Of a DNA stretch of 64,000 nucleotides, positions 37,568-45,981 are shown piece after piece. The stretch covers positions 2,790,001-2,854,000 of the forward strand of contig NZ_CP150452.1 of assembly GCF_051307045.1 (NCBI RefSeq), in the 5' to 3' direction. The stretch's first letter is position 1. Every line of letters starts with the position of its first letter. A program made the position numbers and the translations under genes. The notes under the pieces were generated by a model. It made no database searches, had not been told where the DNA came from, and saw nothing but the letters and a program-made list of their open reading frames with translations. This stretch comes from Dryocola sp031988645. Lineage in GTDB: Bacteria > Pseudomonadota > Gammaproteobacteria > Enterobacterales > Enterobacteriaceae.

Positions 37568-38564
37568 ATGATAGATCATCAAACTCCAGATAACAGAGAT
37601 TATGACCTTGCCTATGCCAGGCATAATTACCTGCCGTTAAAACGTATTTCCTGGAGTGCTATTTTTGCCGGCGTAGTTACTTCTATGGTGGTTTATTTGC
37701 TGCTCGCTATTCTGGGGACGGCAATTGGCACAACGACAATCGATCCGTTAAAAGAACAAAACCCGCTGGACGGCATTGCAACAGGTGCCGCCATCTGGAC
37801 CGGTTTAAGCATGTTAATTTCCATCGCGGCCGGGGCATATATCAGCGGACGCCTGGCGCATCGTGAAGGCGCCTTGCACGGCGTGCTGATGTTTGGCGTA
37901 AATACTCTGGTTTGTACCTGGTTCCTTATTTCACTGGCCAATAGCGCGCTAAGCGGCGCCGCAAATATTGCCGGCGCGGGCCTGCAAACCCTGGGCAGCG
38001 GAATTTCCGCAGTCGCGCCTTCGGTAACAAGAATGGCGAAAGATAAGCTTGACGAAAATAATATCAATCTCGATAGCCTGCAAAATGAGCTTGAAACCAC
38101 CCTGCGGCAGACCGGCAAGCCGGAACTGCAGCCAGAAGCATTAAAAAACCAGGCGCAAAGCGAAGGCAACCAGGCGCAGAGTCAGCTAAATCAGGGAGGC
38201 GATATCGGCAGCTTTATTAAAGGCCTTGCCGCGAGGAATGACAGCACCTTCCAGGCGGGCCGACCGTGAGGCGTTAAAAAATATTATTATCGCCAGAACG
38301 GGTAAATCGGATGCCGAAGCCGAACAGATAGTCGATCAGACCGAGAAAAACTATCAGGCCGCACGGGCTAAATATGAAGAGCTGAAGAAAGAAGCCGAGC
38401 AAAAAGCGCGTGAAGCAGCAGATAAAGCCGCTGCGGCCACCGCAAAAGCGAGCTGGTTCTCCTTCTTCATGCTCATCATTGAGGCTGTTCTTGCCGGCGC
38501 GATGGGGATGTTTGGCCGCCGTTCACAGCCAGAGGTGGTGGTGACGACAGATCGTCCTTTATAA
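37568..38564 (+). pseudogene. Membrane protein with coiled-coil tail (YrzE/DUF3792-like), frameshifted as read
   Basis: The N-terminal part has four helices beginning ISWSAIFAGVVTSMVVYLL, with small-residue patterns typical of the YrzE-like group, then an amphipathic linker. A frame change at GGGCC (38257-38261), explained by one extra G, joins it to a long charged coiled coil (AARAKYEELKKEAEQKAREA) ending in a last helix (FFMLIIEAVLAGAMGMFG). Repaired length is about 331 residues. The 3' half is like YtxH or LEA-type stress proteins. It follows the sigma-S-linked small genes. Function unknown; a membrane stress role is inferred. Confidence 0.72.
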
Positions 38565-38601
38565 AAACATGCACAGAAACCTGATATAAAGCGGTTTCAA
38601 A

Positions 38602-38629
38602 GGGCGGGTGGCATATTGCTTACCCGCCC
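38602..38629 (+). terminator. GC-rich hairpin downstream of the membrane protein gene
   Basis: An 8-bp stem (38602-38609 with 38622-38629) lies between two convergent genes. There is no strong T run, so termination strength is uncertain. Confidence 0.5.
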
Positions 38630-38668
38630 TGCTCTTTCACCGTCCGCACGCCGCTCCGCCGCAAAAGA

Positions 38669-39133
38669 TTACTTCTTCTGAACCCGCGCAGTTAAGCCAC
38701 GCAGGAAATAACGCAGGAACTGGTCGCCGCATTCGCGGAAATTCTTATGCTCCGGCGCACGCATCATGGCGGTAATTTCCGGCATGGAGACGCGGAACTC
38801 TTGTGAAGAGAGGATTTCCAGCACGTCGTCGCTTTTAAGGTCGAAGGCGATGCGCAGCTTTTTCAGGATGATGTTATTGGTCATCTTACGTTCGGTTTTC
38901 GGCGCCGGTTTGCTTTCGTCTTTGCCACGGCGGAAATAGATCAGGCCGTTTAAGAAGTTTGCCATCAGGATATCCGGGCAGAGCTTGAATTTATCCTCAT
39001 CTTCCTTTTTGGTCCAGGTGACGATTTGCTCCGTGGTCACTGCGGTATCGGTCAGGGCGAATATTTTCACCATGTCATCGTTGTTCAGGTTCAGCATGTA
39101 GCGCACGCTGCGTAATACGTCGTTGTTCATCAT
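38669..39133 (-). CDS. yehS: DUF1456 protein YehS
   Basis: A 154-residue protein with two DUF1456 repeats, each starting with a similar unit (NNDVLRSVRYMLNLNNDDMV and NNIILKKLRIAFDLKSDDVL). The function is unknown in all species. Sequence closely follows E. coli YehS, including MPEITAMMRAP and ECGDQFLRYFLRGL. Start 39133 (or the next codon) is chosen over longer in-frame readings that lack homology. In E. coli yehS lies in the same chromosomal area as metG. Confidence 0.92.
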   Translation of the reverse strand: MMNNDVLRSVRYMLNLNNDDMVKIFALTDTAVTTEQIVTWTKKEDEDKFKLCPDILMANFLNGLIYFRRGKDESKPAPKTERKMTNNIILKKLRIAFDLKSDDVLEILSSQEFRVSMPEITAMMRAPEHKNFRECGDQFLRYFLRGLTARVQKK

Positions 39134-39271
39134 GGTGGATATCTCTCGTTCAAACTCTCGAAAAGCGGGCAGTATATCGGGATGCCGCCGTAATGAAATA
39201 AAAACTACACCGCTTTTAGCCCCAATGCCTCTTTCAGGGATTTTAGCGGGTGAAAACCGCAAGGAGTCTTC

Positions 39272-39694
39272 GTGATAATTCGTTGCTGGAACGAAAGCGA
39301 TCGTCCCTTTTTAAGAACGCTGTATCTGCATGCCCGGCGCGAAGCCTGGCCGTGGCTGGACGGCAGTAGCTGGCGGCTGGAGGATTTCGACGAGGCGACC
39401 AAAGATGAACAAATCTGGGTAGCCGAAGAGGACGGGCACCGGCTGGGTTTTGCCGCAGTCCAGGTGAACAATAACTTCCTGCATAACCTGTTTGTCGCGC
39501 CGGAATACGCCGGACGGGGCGTCGGCCATGCCCTGCTGGAAAAAGTGCAGGCGGAATTTAGCAGCACGGGCGCGCTGAAATGCCTGGTGAAGAATCTGCA
39601 CGCGCAGAAGTTTTACCAGCGGCACGGCTGGCGGATTGAAGCGCGCGGCGAAGGGCCGGACGGAGAATATTTCCTGATGCACTTTTTGGTTTGA
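39272..39694 (+). CDS. GNAT family N-acetyltransferase
   Basis: A 140-residue single-domain GNAT protein. The acetyl-CoA loop is FVAPEYAGRGVGHALL near residues 72-87 (pattern R/Q-x-x-G-x-G/A), followed by KNLHAQKFYQRHGW, the typical last helix-strand. It transfers an acetyl group from acetyl-CoA to an unknown acceptor. It stands between divergent yehS and convergent mrp; a palindromic repeat follows its stop. Confidence 0.85.
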   Translation: MIIRCWNESDRPFLRTLYLHARREAWPWLDGSSWRLEDFDEATKDEQIWVAEEDGHRLGFAAVQVNNNFLHNLFVAPEYAGRGVGHALLEKVQAEFSSTGALKCLVKNLHAQKFYQRHGWRIEARGEGPDGEYFLMHFLV

Positions 39695-39733
39695 GCGCGG
39701 AGGGAGCTTTGCCGCCGGGCGCTCAATGGATAA

Positions 39734-39760
39734 GGCGGATAAGCGCAAGCGCCATCCGCC
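39734..39760. repeat. Dispersed palindromic element, copy 1 (GNAT-mrp intergenic)
   Basis: GGCGGAT at 39734 pairs with ATCCGCC ending at 39760; the centre is AAGCGCAAGCGC. The core GGATAAGCGC...GCGC...ATCC recurs at 53655 and 55575, in each case between genes, so this looks like a REP-type family in this genome. Confidence 0.65.
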
Positions 39761-39769
39761 AAAGGAGGA

Positions 39770-40883
39770 TTACACGGCTCTGAAAGCGATATCCGCAGGA
39801 ATGACCTCACCCTGCCAGTAAAGCTGCGCCGCTACGCGCCCTGCGAGCTGGCGATAAATGGCGGTGAACTCGCTGTCCGGCCGGTTGATTACCGTCGGCT
39901 TTCCGGCGTCCAGGTCTTCACGCAGCGTGATATGCAGCGGCATCTGCCCCAGCAGGGCGACGTGATACTGCTCCGCCAGCTTCTGCGCGCCGCCGGTGCC
40001 GAAAATCGGCTCGTGATGGCCGCAGTTGCTACAGATGTGCATGCTCATATTCTCAACGATGCCCAGCACCGGCACCTCGACTTTTTCGAACATCACAATG
40101 CCTTTACGGGCGTCGATGAGCGCGATGTCCTGCGGCGTGGTAACCACCACCGCTCCCGTTACCGGAATATTTTGCGCAAGGGTCAGCTGAATGTCGCCGG
40201 TGCCCGGCGGCATATCTATCACCAGATAATCCAGCTCCGGCCACATGGTTTCCTGCAGCATCTGCATCAGCGCCTTGCTCGCCATCGGGCCCGCGCCACA
40301 CCATGGCGTTTTCATCGGTAACCAGATAGCCGATGGAGTTGGTCGCAAGGCCGTGCGCGGAGATTGGCGTCATGTGCGTGCCGTCCGGCGAAGTCGGACG
40401 TTCGTGCTCGGCGCCGAGCATGGTGGGAATGGACGGGCCGTAGATATCCGCATCCAGAATGCCCACTTTCGCCCCTTCGGCCGCCAGCGCCAGCGCCAGG
40501 TTAACCGCGGTGCTCGACTTCCCTACCCCGCCTTTACCCGAGCTCACGGCGATAATGTTTTTTACGCCGTTGATGCCCGGATGGTTTTTCACGCGCTTTA
40601 AGGTGGCGATGCTGTGGCTGAGTTTCCAGTCCACGGCCTTCGCGCCGGTGATACGCAATAAATCCGAGCTGCACTGTTCCTGCAGCGCTTCAAAGCCGCT
40701 TCGCCACACGAACGGCATCAGCAGCTCCACGTGCAGCGTGTCGTCGAGCATGGCGACATGGTGCAGGGCTTTAAGCGCGGTGAGGTTGTGCTTTAAGGTT
40801 GGGTGCTGAAAATTGGCCAGCGTCCCGGCGACCATAGCGCGTAGCTGCTCCGGGGACTTACTTGCCTGGGATAGAGAGCTCAT
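39770..40883 (-). pseudogene. mrp: Iron-sulfur cluster carrier ATPase Mrp (ApbC), frameshifted as read
   Basis: Mrp/ApbC binds and transfers Fe-S clusters and hydrolyses ATP. The N-terminal half (SKSPEQLRAMVAGTL to NAMVWRGP) has the MIP18-like domain and the deviant Walker A SSGKGGVGKSS; the second half (MASKALMQMLQET to DIAFRAV) has the CxxC of the cluster site (HICSNCGHHE). The two are in different frames, joined at GGGCCC 40287-40292; removing one G gives 370 residues, the family length. It diverges from metG, as in E. coli. Confidence 0.93.
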
Positions 40884-41044
40884 CCCGACTCCTTATGTTT
40901 TTTATCGTACATTGCAGTGTGCTAAGCATACCAGAAGGCGTAAGGGGCGATAAAATTTCCTTGTGCGCCTTGTGTGGTTTACCGCAGGGCGGGCTTTCGG
41001 TTAACATCAAAGCCCTTTTCTCTATCGAAGATGCAATTCCTACT

Positions 41045-43078
41045 ATGGCTCATGTCGCGAAAAAAATATTGGTAACGTGCGCACTTCCGTACGCTAACGG
41101 CTCAATCCACCTCGGTCACATGCTGGAGCACATTCAGGCTGACGTCTGGGTCCGTTACCAACGAATGCGCGGCAACACGGTCAACTTCATCTGCGCGGAC
41201 GACGCCCACGGCACCCCTATCATGCTGAAAGCACAGCAGTTAGGCATTACCCCTGAGCAGATGATCGGCGAGATGAGCCAGGAGCATCAGACTGATTTTG
41301 CCGGCTTTAACATCAGCTACGACAACTATCACTCCACGCACAGCGACGAAAACCGCGAGCTGTCGGAGCTTATCTACGGCCGCCTGAAAGAGAACGGCTT
41401 TATTAAAAACCGCACCATCTCCCAGCTTTACGATCCGGAAAAAGGCATGTTCCTGCCGGACCGCTTCGTGAAAGGCACCTGCCCGAAATGTAAATCCCCG
41501 GATCAGTACGGCGATAACTGCGAAGTGTGCGGCGCGACCTACAGCCCGACCGAGCTTATCGACCCGAAATCCGTAGTGTCCGGCGCGACGCCTGAAATGC
41601 GTGATTCCGAACACTTCTTCTTCGACCTGCCGTCGTTTAGCGAAATGCTGCAGGCCTGGACCCGCTCCGGCGCCCTGCAGGAGCAGGTGGCGAACAAAAT
41701 GCAGGAGTGGTTCGAGCACGGTCTGCAACAGTGGGATATCTCCCGCGATGCGCCGTACTTCGGCTTTGAAATCCCGAACGCGCCGGGCAAATACTTCTAC
41801 GTCTGGCTGGACGCGCCGATCGGCTATATGGGCTCGTTCAAAAACCTCTGCGACAGGCGCGGCGATACGGAAAGCTTCAACGAATACTGGAAAAAAGACT
41901 CCACCGCCGAGCTGTACCACTTCATCGGCAAAGATATCGTCTACTTCCACAGCCTGTTCTGGCCGGCGATGCTGGAAGGCAGCGGCTTCCGCAAGCCGAC
42001 CAACCTGTTCGTGCACGGCTACGTGACGGTAAACGGCGCGAAGATGTCCAAATCTCGCGGCACCTTCATTAAGGCCAGCACCTGGCTGAACCACTTTGAC
42101 GCCGACAGCCTGCGCTATTACTACGCCGCGAAGCTCTCTTCGCGCATCGACGACATCGACCTGAATCTGGAAGACTTCGTGCAGCGCGTAAACAGCGACA
42201 TCGTCAACAAAGTGGTAAACCTGGCCTCCCGCAACGCGGGCTTTATCGCTAAACGCTTCGACGGCCAGCTTTCCGCGGAAATCGCCGATCCGGCGCTGTA
42301 CAAAACCTTTACCGATGCCGCAGCAGGCATCGGCGAGGCCTGGGAAAGCCGCGAGTTTGGCCGCGCGGTGCGCGAAATCATGGCGCTGGCCGACGTGGCG
42401 AACCGCTACGTTGACGAGCAGGCGCCGTGGGTTGTGGCAAAACAGGAAGGCCGCGACGCCGAGCTGCAGTCCATCTGCACCATGGGCATCAACATGTTCC
42501 GCGTGCTGATGACCTGGCTGAAGCCGGTGCTGCCGACGCTTGCCGAACGCGCCGAAGCCTTCCTCAATACCGAGCTGAGCTGGGATGCTATCCAGCAGCC
42601 GCTGCTTAGCCATCAGGTCAATAACTTTAAGGCGCTGTATAACCGCGTCGATTTGAAGCAGGTTGAAGCGCTGGTCGAAGCCTCTAAAGAAGAGGTTAAA
42701 GCCGCAGCCGCTCCGGCGACCGGCCCGCTGGCGGACGATCCTATTGGCGAAACCATCGCTTTTGATGACTTCGCCAAAGTAGATCTGCGCATCGCGCTGA
42801 TCGAAAAAGCGGAGTTTGTCGAAGGTTCCGACAAGCTGCTGCGCCTGACGCTGGATCTCGGCGGCGAGAAGCGCAACGTGTTCTCCGGCATCCGCTCCGC
42901 CTACCCGGACCCGCAGAAGCTGGAAGGCCGCCTGACGGTAATGGTGGCAAACCTTGCGCCGCGCAAAATGCGCTTCGGCATTTCTGAAGGCATGGTGATG
43001 GCCGCAGGCCCGGGCGGGAAAGACATCTTCCTGCTAAGCCCGGACAGCGGCGCGCAGCCGGGAATGGCCGTTAAGTAA
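41045..43078 (+). CDS. metG: Methionyl-tRNA synthetase
   Basis: MetG charges tRNA-Met in the cytoplasm. It has 677 residues, the same as E. coli. Class I motifs are SIHLGHML (HIGH) near residue 20 and AKMSKSRG (KMSKS) near 332; the zinc knot is CPKCKSPDQYGDNCEVC; the C-terminal tRNA-binding (OB) domain starts near residue 575. An in-frame extension to 40862 exists, but MAHVAKKILVTCALPYANG at 41045 matches the family start. A terminator follows its stop, and beyond it gene order departs from E. coli. Confidence 0.97.
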   Translation: MAHVAKKILVTCALPYANGSIHLGHMLEHIQADVWVRYQRMRGNTVNFICADDAHGTPIMLKAQQLGITPEQMIGEMSQEHQTDFAGFNISYDNYHSTHSDENRELSELIYGRLKENGFIKNRTISQLYDPEKGMFLPDRFVKGTCPKCKSPDQYGDNCEVCGATYSPTELIDPKSVVSGATPEMRDSEHFFFDLPSFSEMLQAWTRSGALQEQVANKMQEWFEHGLQQWDISRDAPYFGFEIPNAPGKYFYVWLDAPIGYMGSFKNLCDRRGDTESFNEYWKKDSTAELYHFIGKDIVYFHSLFWPAMLEGSGFRKPTNLFVHGYVTVNGAKMSKSRGTFIKASTWLNHFDADSLRYYYAAKLSSRIDDIDLNLEDFVQRVNSDIVNKVVNLASRNAGFIAKRFDGQLSAEIADPALYKTFTDAAAGIGEAWESREFGRAVREIMALADVANRYVDEQAPWVVAKQEGRDAELQSICTMGINMFRVLMTWLKPVLPTLAERAEAFLNTELSWDAIQQPLLSHQVNNFKALYNRVDLKQVEALVEASKEEVKAAAAPATGPLADDPIGETIAFDDFAKVDLRIALIEKAEFVEGSDKLLRLTLDLGGEKRNVFSGIRSAYPDPQKLEGRLTVMVANLAPRKMRFGISEGMVMAAGPGGKDIFLLSPDSGAQPGMAVK

Positions 43079-43084
43079 CAAAAA

Positions 43085-43112
43085 AGACCCCGGCAAGCCG
43101 GGGTCTTTTTTT
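43085..43112. terminator. Bidirectional terminator between metG and mdfA
   Basis: A 9-bp GC-rich stem (43085-43093 with 43098-43106) with an A run before and a T run to 43112. It serves metG and can also serve the convergent mdfA. Confidence 0.9.
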
Positions 43113-43139
43113 ACACGTCGGATGGCGCATTCGCAATGC

Positions 43140-44360
43140 TCAAACGTCCGTCTGGTTCCCTACCCGCTTATCGCGCAGGAACACAAACATCAGCCCCAGC
43201 CACAGCGCGCCGCCCAGCAGGTTAAACAGGCTGAACAGGCCGCTGCCGCCGTGCAGATAAGCATGTTTGCTCACCTCGATGCCTACGGTGAAAATCAGCA
43301 TCTGCAGCATCCCCATCGCCGCCGACACCGTCCCTTTGCTCATTTCGCTTGCGAACAGGGTCAGACGCACCAGCCCGGCGTTGGCAAGACCGATGCCAAA
43401 GGCGTACAGGCTCAGGCCCGCGGTCATCCACAGATAGGCATGCGACGAAACCACGGTTGCCGCCGCCGCAACCAACAGCCCCGGCATAATCCACCAGCCG
43501 CCAAGAATAATCAGCGAGCGGATGCTGCGCCGCGAGGTTAAGCGGGCCAGCACGAGGTTGCCGAGAATAAGCGCGCCGAAGACCGGCACCTGCAGCAGGC
43601 CGTATTCGTAGGCGCTGAGCTTCTCGCCGCTGATGATAATCACCGGCGACTGGGCGATCCACGCCAGCAGCGGCAGGCTGACAAAGCCTGTCGCCAGCGA
43701 GCCCGCCACAAAACGGACGTTTTTCAGCACCAGCTTATAGTCATGGCCGAGATGTTTTAACGAAAGCTTCTCGCCCAGCCGCGTCGCCGTTTCCGGCATG
43801 GCTTTATGCAGGCCAAAGAAGGAGATGGCCGCCAGCACCGCGAAGAGGATAAACATCGTTTCCCACGGCGCGTAATGCACCCAGGCCGCGCCCACCAAAG
43901 GCCCGAGCAGCGGCGCGATCAGCGCTACGTTGGCCATCAGCGCGGTGATTTTAATGCACACCGCCTCCTCGAACGATTCCTGGATCGCCGCATACCCCAC
44001 CGCGCCGATAAAGCACAGGCTGATGCCCTGCAAAAAGCGCAGGAAGGTGAACTGCTCGATATTCTGCGCCAGCAGCGTGGCAAGGCAGGTGAGGATAAAC
44101 CACACCACGCCGGTCAGCATTACCGGACGGCGGCCGATGCGGTCGGAGAGCGGCCCTAACAGCCACTGTAAAAACATCCCGCCCGCCAGGTAGGCCGTCA
44201 TTGAGGTCGGCACCCACTCGATGCCGGCGTTGTACTGCTCGACGACCGCCAGCATGCCCGGCTGGATCATATCGTTGCCGATATAGGTTGAAAATTCATA
44301 CAGCACCAGGCACAGCGGGAACAGCAGCGCCTGGCGACCAAGTCGTTTGTTATTTTGCAT
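43140..44360 (-). CDS. mdfA: Multidrug MFS transporter MdfA (Cmr)
   Basis: MdfA is a 12-helix MFS drug:proton antiporter exporting chloramphenicol, cationic dyes and also Na+/K+ at alkaline pH. It has 406 residues and follows E. coli MdfA closely (RLGRQALLFPLCLVLYEF, GPLSDRIGRRPVML). The membrane-embedded Glu and Asp in LVLYEFSTYIGNDMIQPG, needed for cation recognition and proton coupling, are present. In E. coli it lies at about 0.88 Mb, beside ybjG and far from metG. Confidence 0.95.
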   Translation of the reverse strand: MQNNKRLGRQALLFPLCLVLYEFSTYIGNDMIQPGMLAVVEQYNAGIEWVPTSMTAYLAGGMFLQWLLGPLSDRIGRRPVMLTGVVWFILTCLATLLAQNIEQFTFLRFLQGISLCFIGAVGYAAIQESFEEAVCIKITALMANVALIAPLLGPLVGAAWVHYAPWETMFILFAVLAAISFFGLHKAMPETATRLGEKLSLKHLGHDYKLVLKNVRFVAGSLATGFVSLPLLAWIAQSPVIIISGEKLSAYEYGLLQVPVFGALILGNLVLARLTSRRSIRSLIILGGWWIMPGLLVAAAATVVSSHAYLWMTAGLSLYAFGIGLANAGLVRLTLFASEMSKGTVSAAMGMLQMLIFTVGIEVSKHAYLHGGSGLFSLFNLLGGALWLGLMFVFLRDKRVGNQTDV

Positions 44361-44479
44361 GAGTTACTCAAGAGATATGACTTGAAGAAAAGAAAATCAC
44401 GCGCAGTTTAATAAATTGCCCGCGCCGTAGATAGTGAATTATGGCTGACGCGGGCGGATAGAGCCCAACCGGCGTGTTG

Positions 44480-44512
44480 TTTAAGGTTTTCTTAATATCG
44501 CCTGCGTATGCT
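44480..44512 (+). promoter_or_regulatory. PmrA (BasR) box and -10 for the PAP2-ybjG operon
   Basis: TTTAAG-GTTTT-CTTAAT (44480-44496) is an exact fit to the PmrA consensus YTTAAK-N5-YTTAAK. A -10-like TATGCT lies at 44507-44512, giving a start near 44519 and placing the box at about -38 to -22, the usual PmrA activation position. The site match is seen in sequence; regulation is inferred. Confidence 0.6.
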
Positions 44513-44539
44513 GCATTTTTCCTCTTTAAAAATATTGCT

Positions 44540-45280
44540 ATGGCTGCCCAGGACAATCCCCGCTTAGCGGTTAGCGATGCGGTAATTAAGACAAACCCGC
44601 TTTACCGCCTGCCGACGCGCTTTTACCTTTATCAGTTACTCAGCCTGACGGTGCTTGCGGCCGTGTTTAGCTGGCTGTCGCGCAACGAAGGCCTGGACAG
44701 GCTGATTACCGGCTACTGGTATGACGCAGCAAGCCATAGTTTTCCGTTGCAGAAGAATCATCTGCTGGATCTGCTTAACCATCGGCTGCTGAAGGACATG
44801 GTGATTGCCGGCGGCGCGCTCGGCCTGCTTTATGGGCTGATTCGCCGTCAGCCGCGCCTGGTAACGGTCGCCGTGCTGTTTGGGCTGGGCGCCCTGACGG
44901 TGGGCATCCTGAAGGCGACCAGCCACCACTCCTGCCCGTGGGATCTGCTGGAGTACGGCGGCAAAGCGGTTTCTTACCCGCTGTTCGGCCAGGCGCCGGC
45001 GGACAGCGGCCCCGGACGCTGCTTCCCGGGCGGTCACGCTTCGAGCGGCTTTGCCGTTATGGCGCTGTTCTTTTTGTTCTACCGCGAGCGTCCGGCCCTC
45101 GCATGGTGCTGCCTGGCAGGCGGCATAGCGCTCGGGCTCGCTATGGGCTACGGCCAGGTGATGCGCGGCGCGCACTTTTTCAGCCACAACCTGTGGGCAG
45201 GTTGGTGGGTATGGTTAACGCAGTTAGTGGGGTACGGCATCGTCTCCACCTGGATAGTTAAGGAACCAAAAACGGTATGA
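44540..45280 (+). CDS. Inner-membrane PAP2-family lipid phosphatase
   Basis: A PAP2 superfamily protein of about 246 residues with six predicted helices. The three-part active site is KATSHHSCPWD (motif 1-like), PGGHASSGFAV (motif 2) and GAHFFSHNLWAGW (motif 3 with catalytic His). Such enzymes remove phosphate from undecaprenyl pyrophosphate, PGP or lipid A-linked phosphate; the substrate is not decidable here. The start at 44540 is preferred to a longer reading from 44474, since the latter would begin before the predicted transcription start. It overlaps ybjG by 4 bp. It is absent from the same spot in E. coli. Confidence 0.85.
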   Translation: MAAQDNPRLAVSDAVIKTNPLYRLPTRFYLYQLLSLTVLAAVFSWLSRNEGLDRLITGYWYDAASHSFPLQKNHLLDLLNHRLLKDMVIAGGALGLLYGLIRRQPRLVTVAVLFGLGALTVGILKATSHHSCPWDLLEYGGKAVSYPLFGQAPADSGPGRCFPGGHASSGFAVMALFFLFYRERPALAWCCLAGGIALGLAMGYGQVMRGAHFFSHNLWAGWWVWLTQLVGYGIVSTWIVKEPKTV

Positions 45281-45885
45281 TGGAACAACTCAACCAGACG
45301 CTCTTTTTGCTGATTAACGCCACCCCGGCCTCGCCGGAATGGATAATCAGAATGGCCATTTTTATCGCCAGGGATCTTATCAACATCGTGCCGCTGCTGA
45401 TTGTGGTTCTCTGGCTGTGGGGCCAGCGTCAACAGATCGCCGCCCAGCGCGAAACGGTGATTAAAACCGCGGTGGCCATCGTTATCAGCGTCTCCCTGTC
45501 ATGGATTATCGGGCATCTGTTCCCGCACGATCGCCCGTTTGTTGAGGGTATCGGCTACAACTTCCTGCACCACGCCCCGGATGACTCTTATCCGAGCGAC
45601 CACGGCACGGTTATCTTCACCTGCGCGCTGGCTTTCGGCTTCTGGCATCGCCTGTGGTCCGGCGTGGTGCTGTTTACCCTCGCCTGCGCGATCGCCTGGT
45701 CGCGGGTGTATCTGGGCGTCCACTGGCCGCTGGATATGCTGGGCGGCCTGCTGGTGGGCCTGTGTTCGTGCGGGCTGGCGCAAATGGTATGGAACCTCTG
45801 GGGGGCGCAGATTTATAAGCGCCTGCACCAGGCGCACCGCTTCTGCTTCGCGCTGTTTATTCGTAAGGGCTGGGTGCGTGACTAA
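45277..45885 (+). CDS. ybjG: Undecaprenyl pyrophosphate phosphatase YbjG
   Basis: YbjG is a PAP2-type enzyme that recycles undecaprenyl pyrophosphate to the monophosphate carrier for peptidoglycan and other glycans. It has 202 residues; the active site is made of LFPHDRPFVE, DSYPSDHGTVIF and WSRVYLGVHWPLDM. Overlap with the upstream PAP2 gene (ATGA type) indicates co-translation, giving a two-phosphatase operon. The end (FIRKGWVRD) matches E. coli. Confidence 0.94.
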   Translation: MMEQLNQTLFLLINATPASPEWIIRMAIFIARDLINIVPLLIVVLWLWGQRQQIAAQRETVIKTAVAIVISVSLSWIIGHLFPHDRPFVEGIGYNFLHHAPDDSYPSDHGTVIFTCALAFGFWHRLWSGVVLFTLACAIAWSRVYLGVHWPLDMLGGLLVGLCSCGLAQMVWNLWGAQIYKRLHQAHRFCFALFIRKGWVRD

Positions 45886-45936
45886 GCGTTTTGGCGCAGG
45901 TAATATGCGTTAACTTATTCATTCCCCTCGTTCTGA

Positions 45937-45958
45937 CTCCCGCCCCTTTGGGCGGGAG
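45937..45958. terminator. Hairpin between ybjG and deoR
   Basis: An 8-bp GC-only stem (CTCCCGCC with GGCGGGAG) closes a short loop. No T run follows; it may attenuate read-through or fold in the deoR leader. Confidence 0.45.
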
Positions 45959-45981
45959 AATATGAATGTGCAGAAGGCATT

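Noticed and set aside
1590..40292. Programmed frameshifting as the cause of the shared GGCC breaks
   Set aside because: The five genes are unrelated, no slippery heptamer or downstream pseudoknot is evident, and orthologues such as E. coli dcd, mrp and yegE read in one frame.
41240..42613. Long open frame (457 codons) on the strand opposite metG
   Set aside because: It is antisense to a fully conserved gene. Its composition (Ala, Arg, His, Val rich) reflects the complementary codon bias of high-GC DNA, and no domain is visible.
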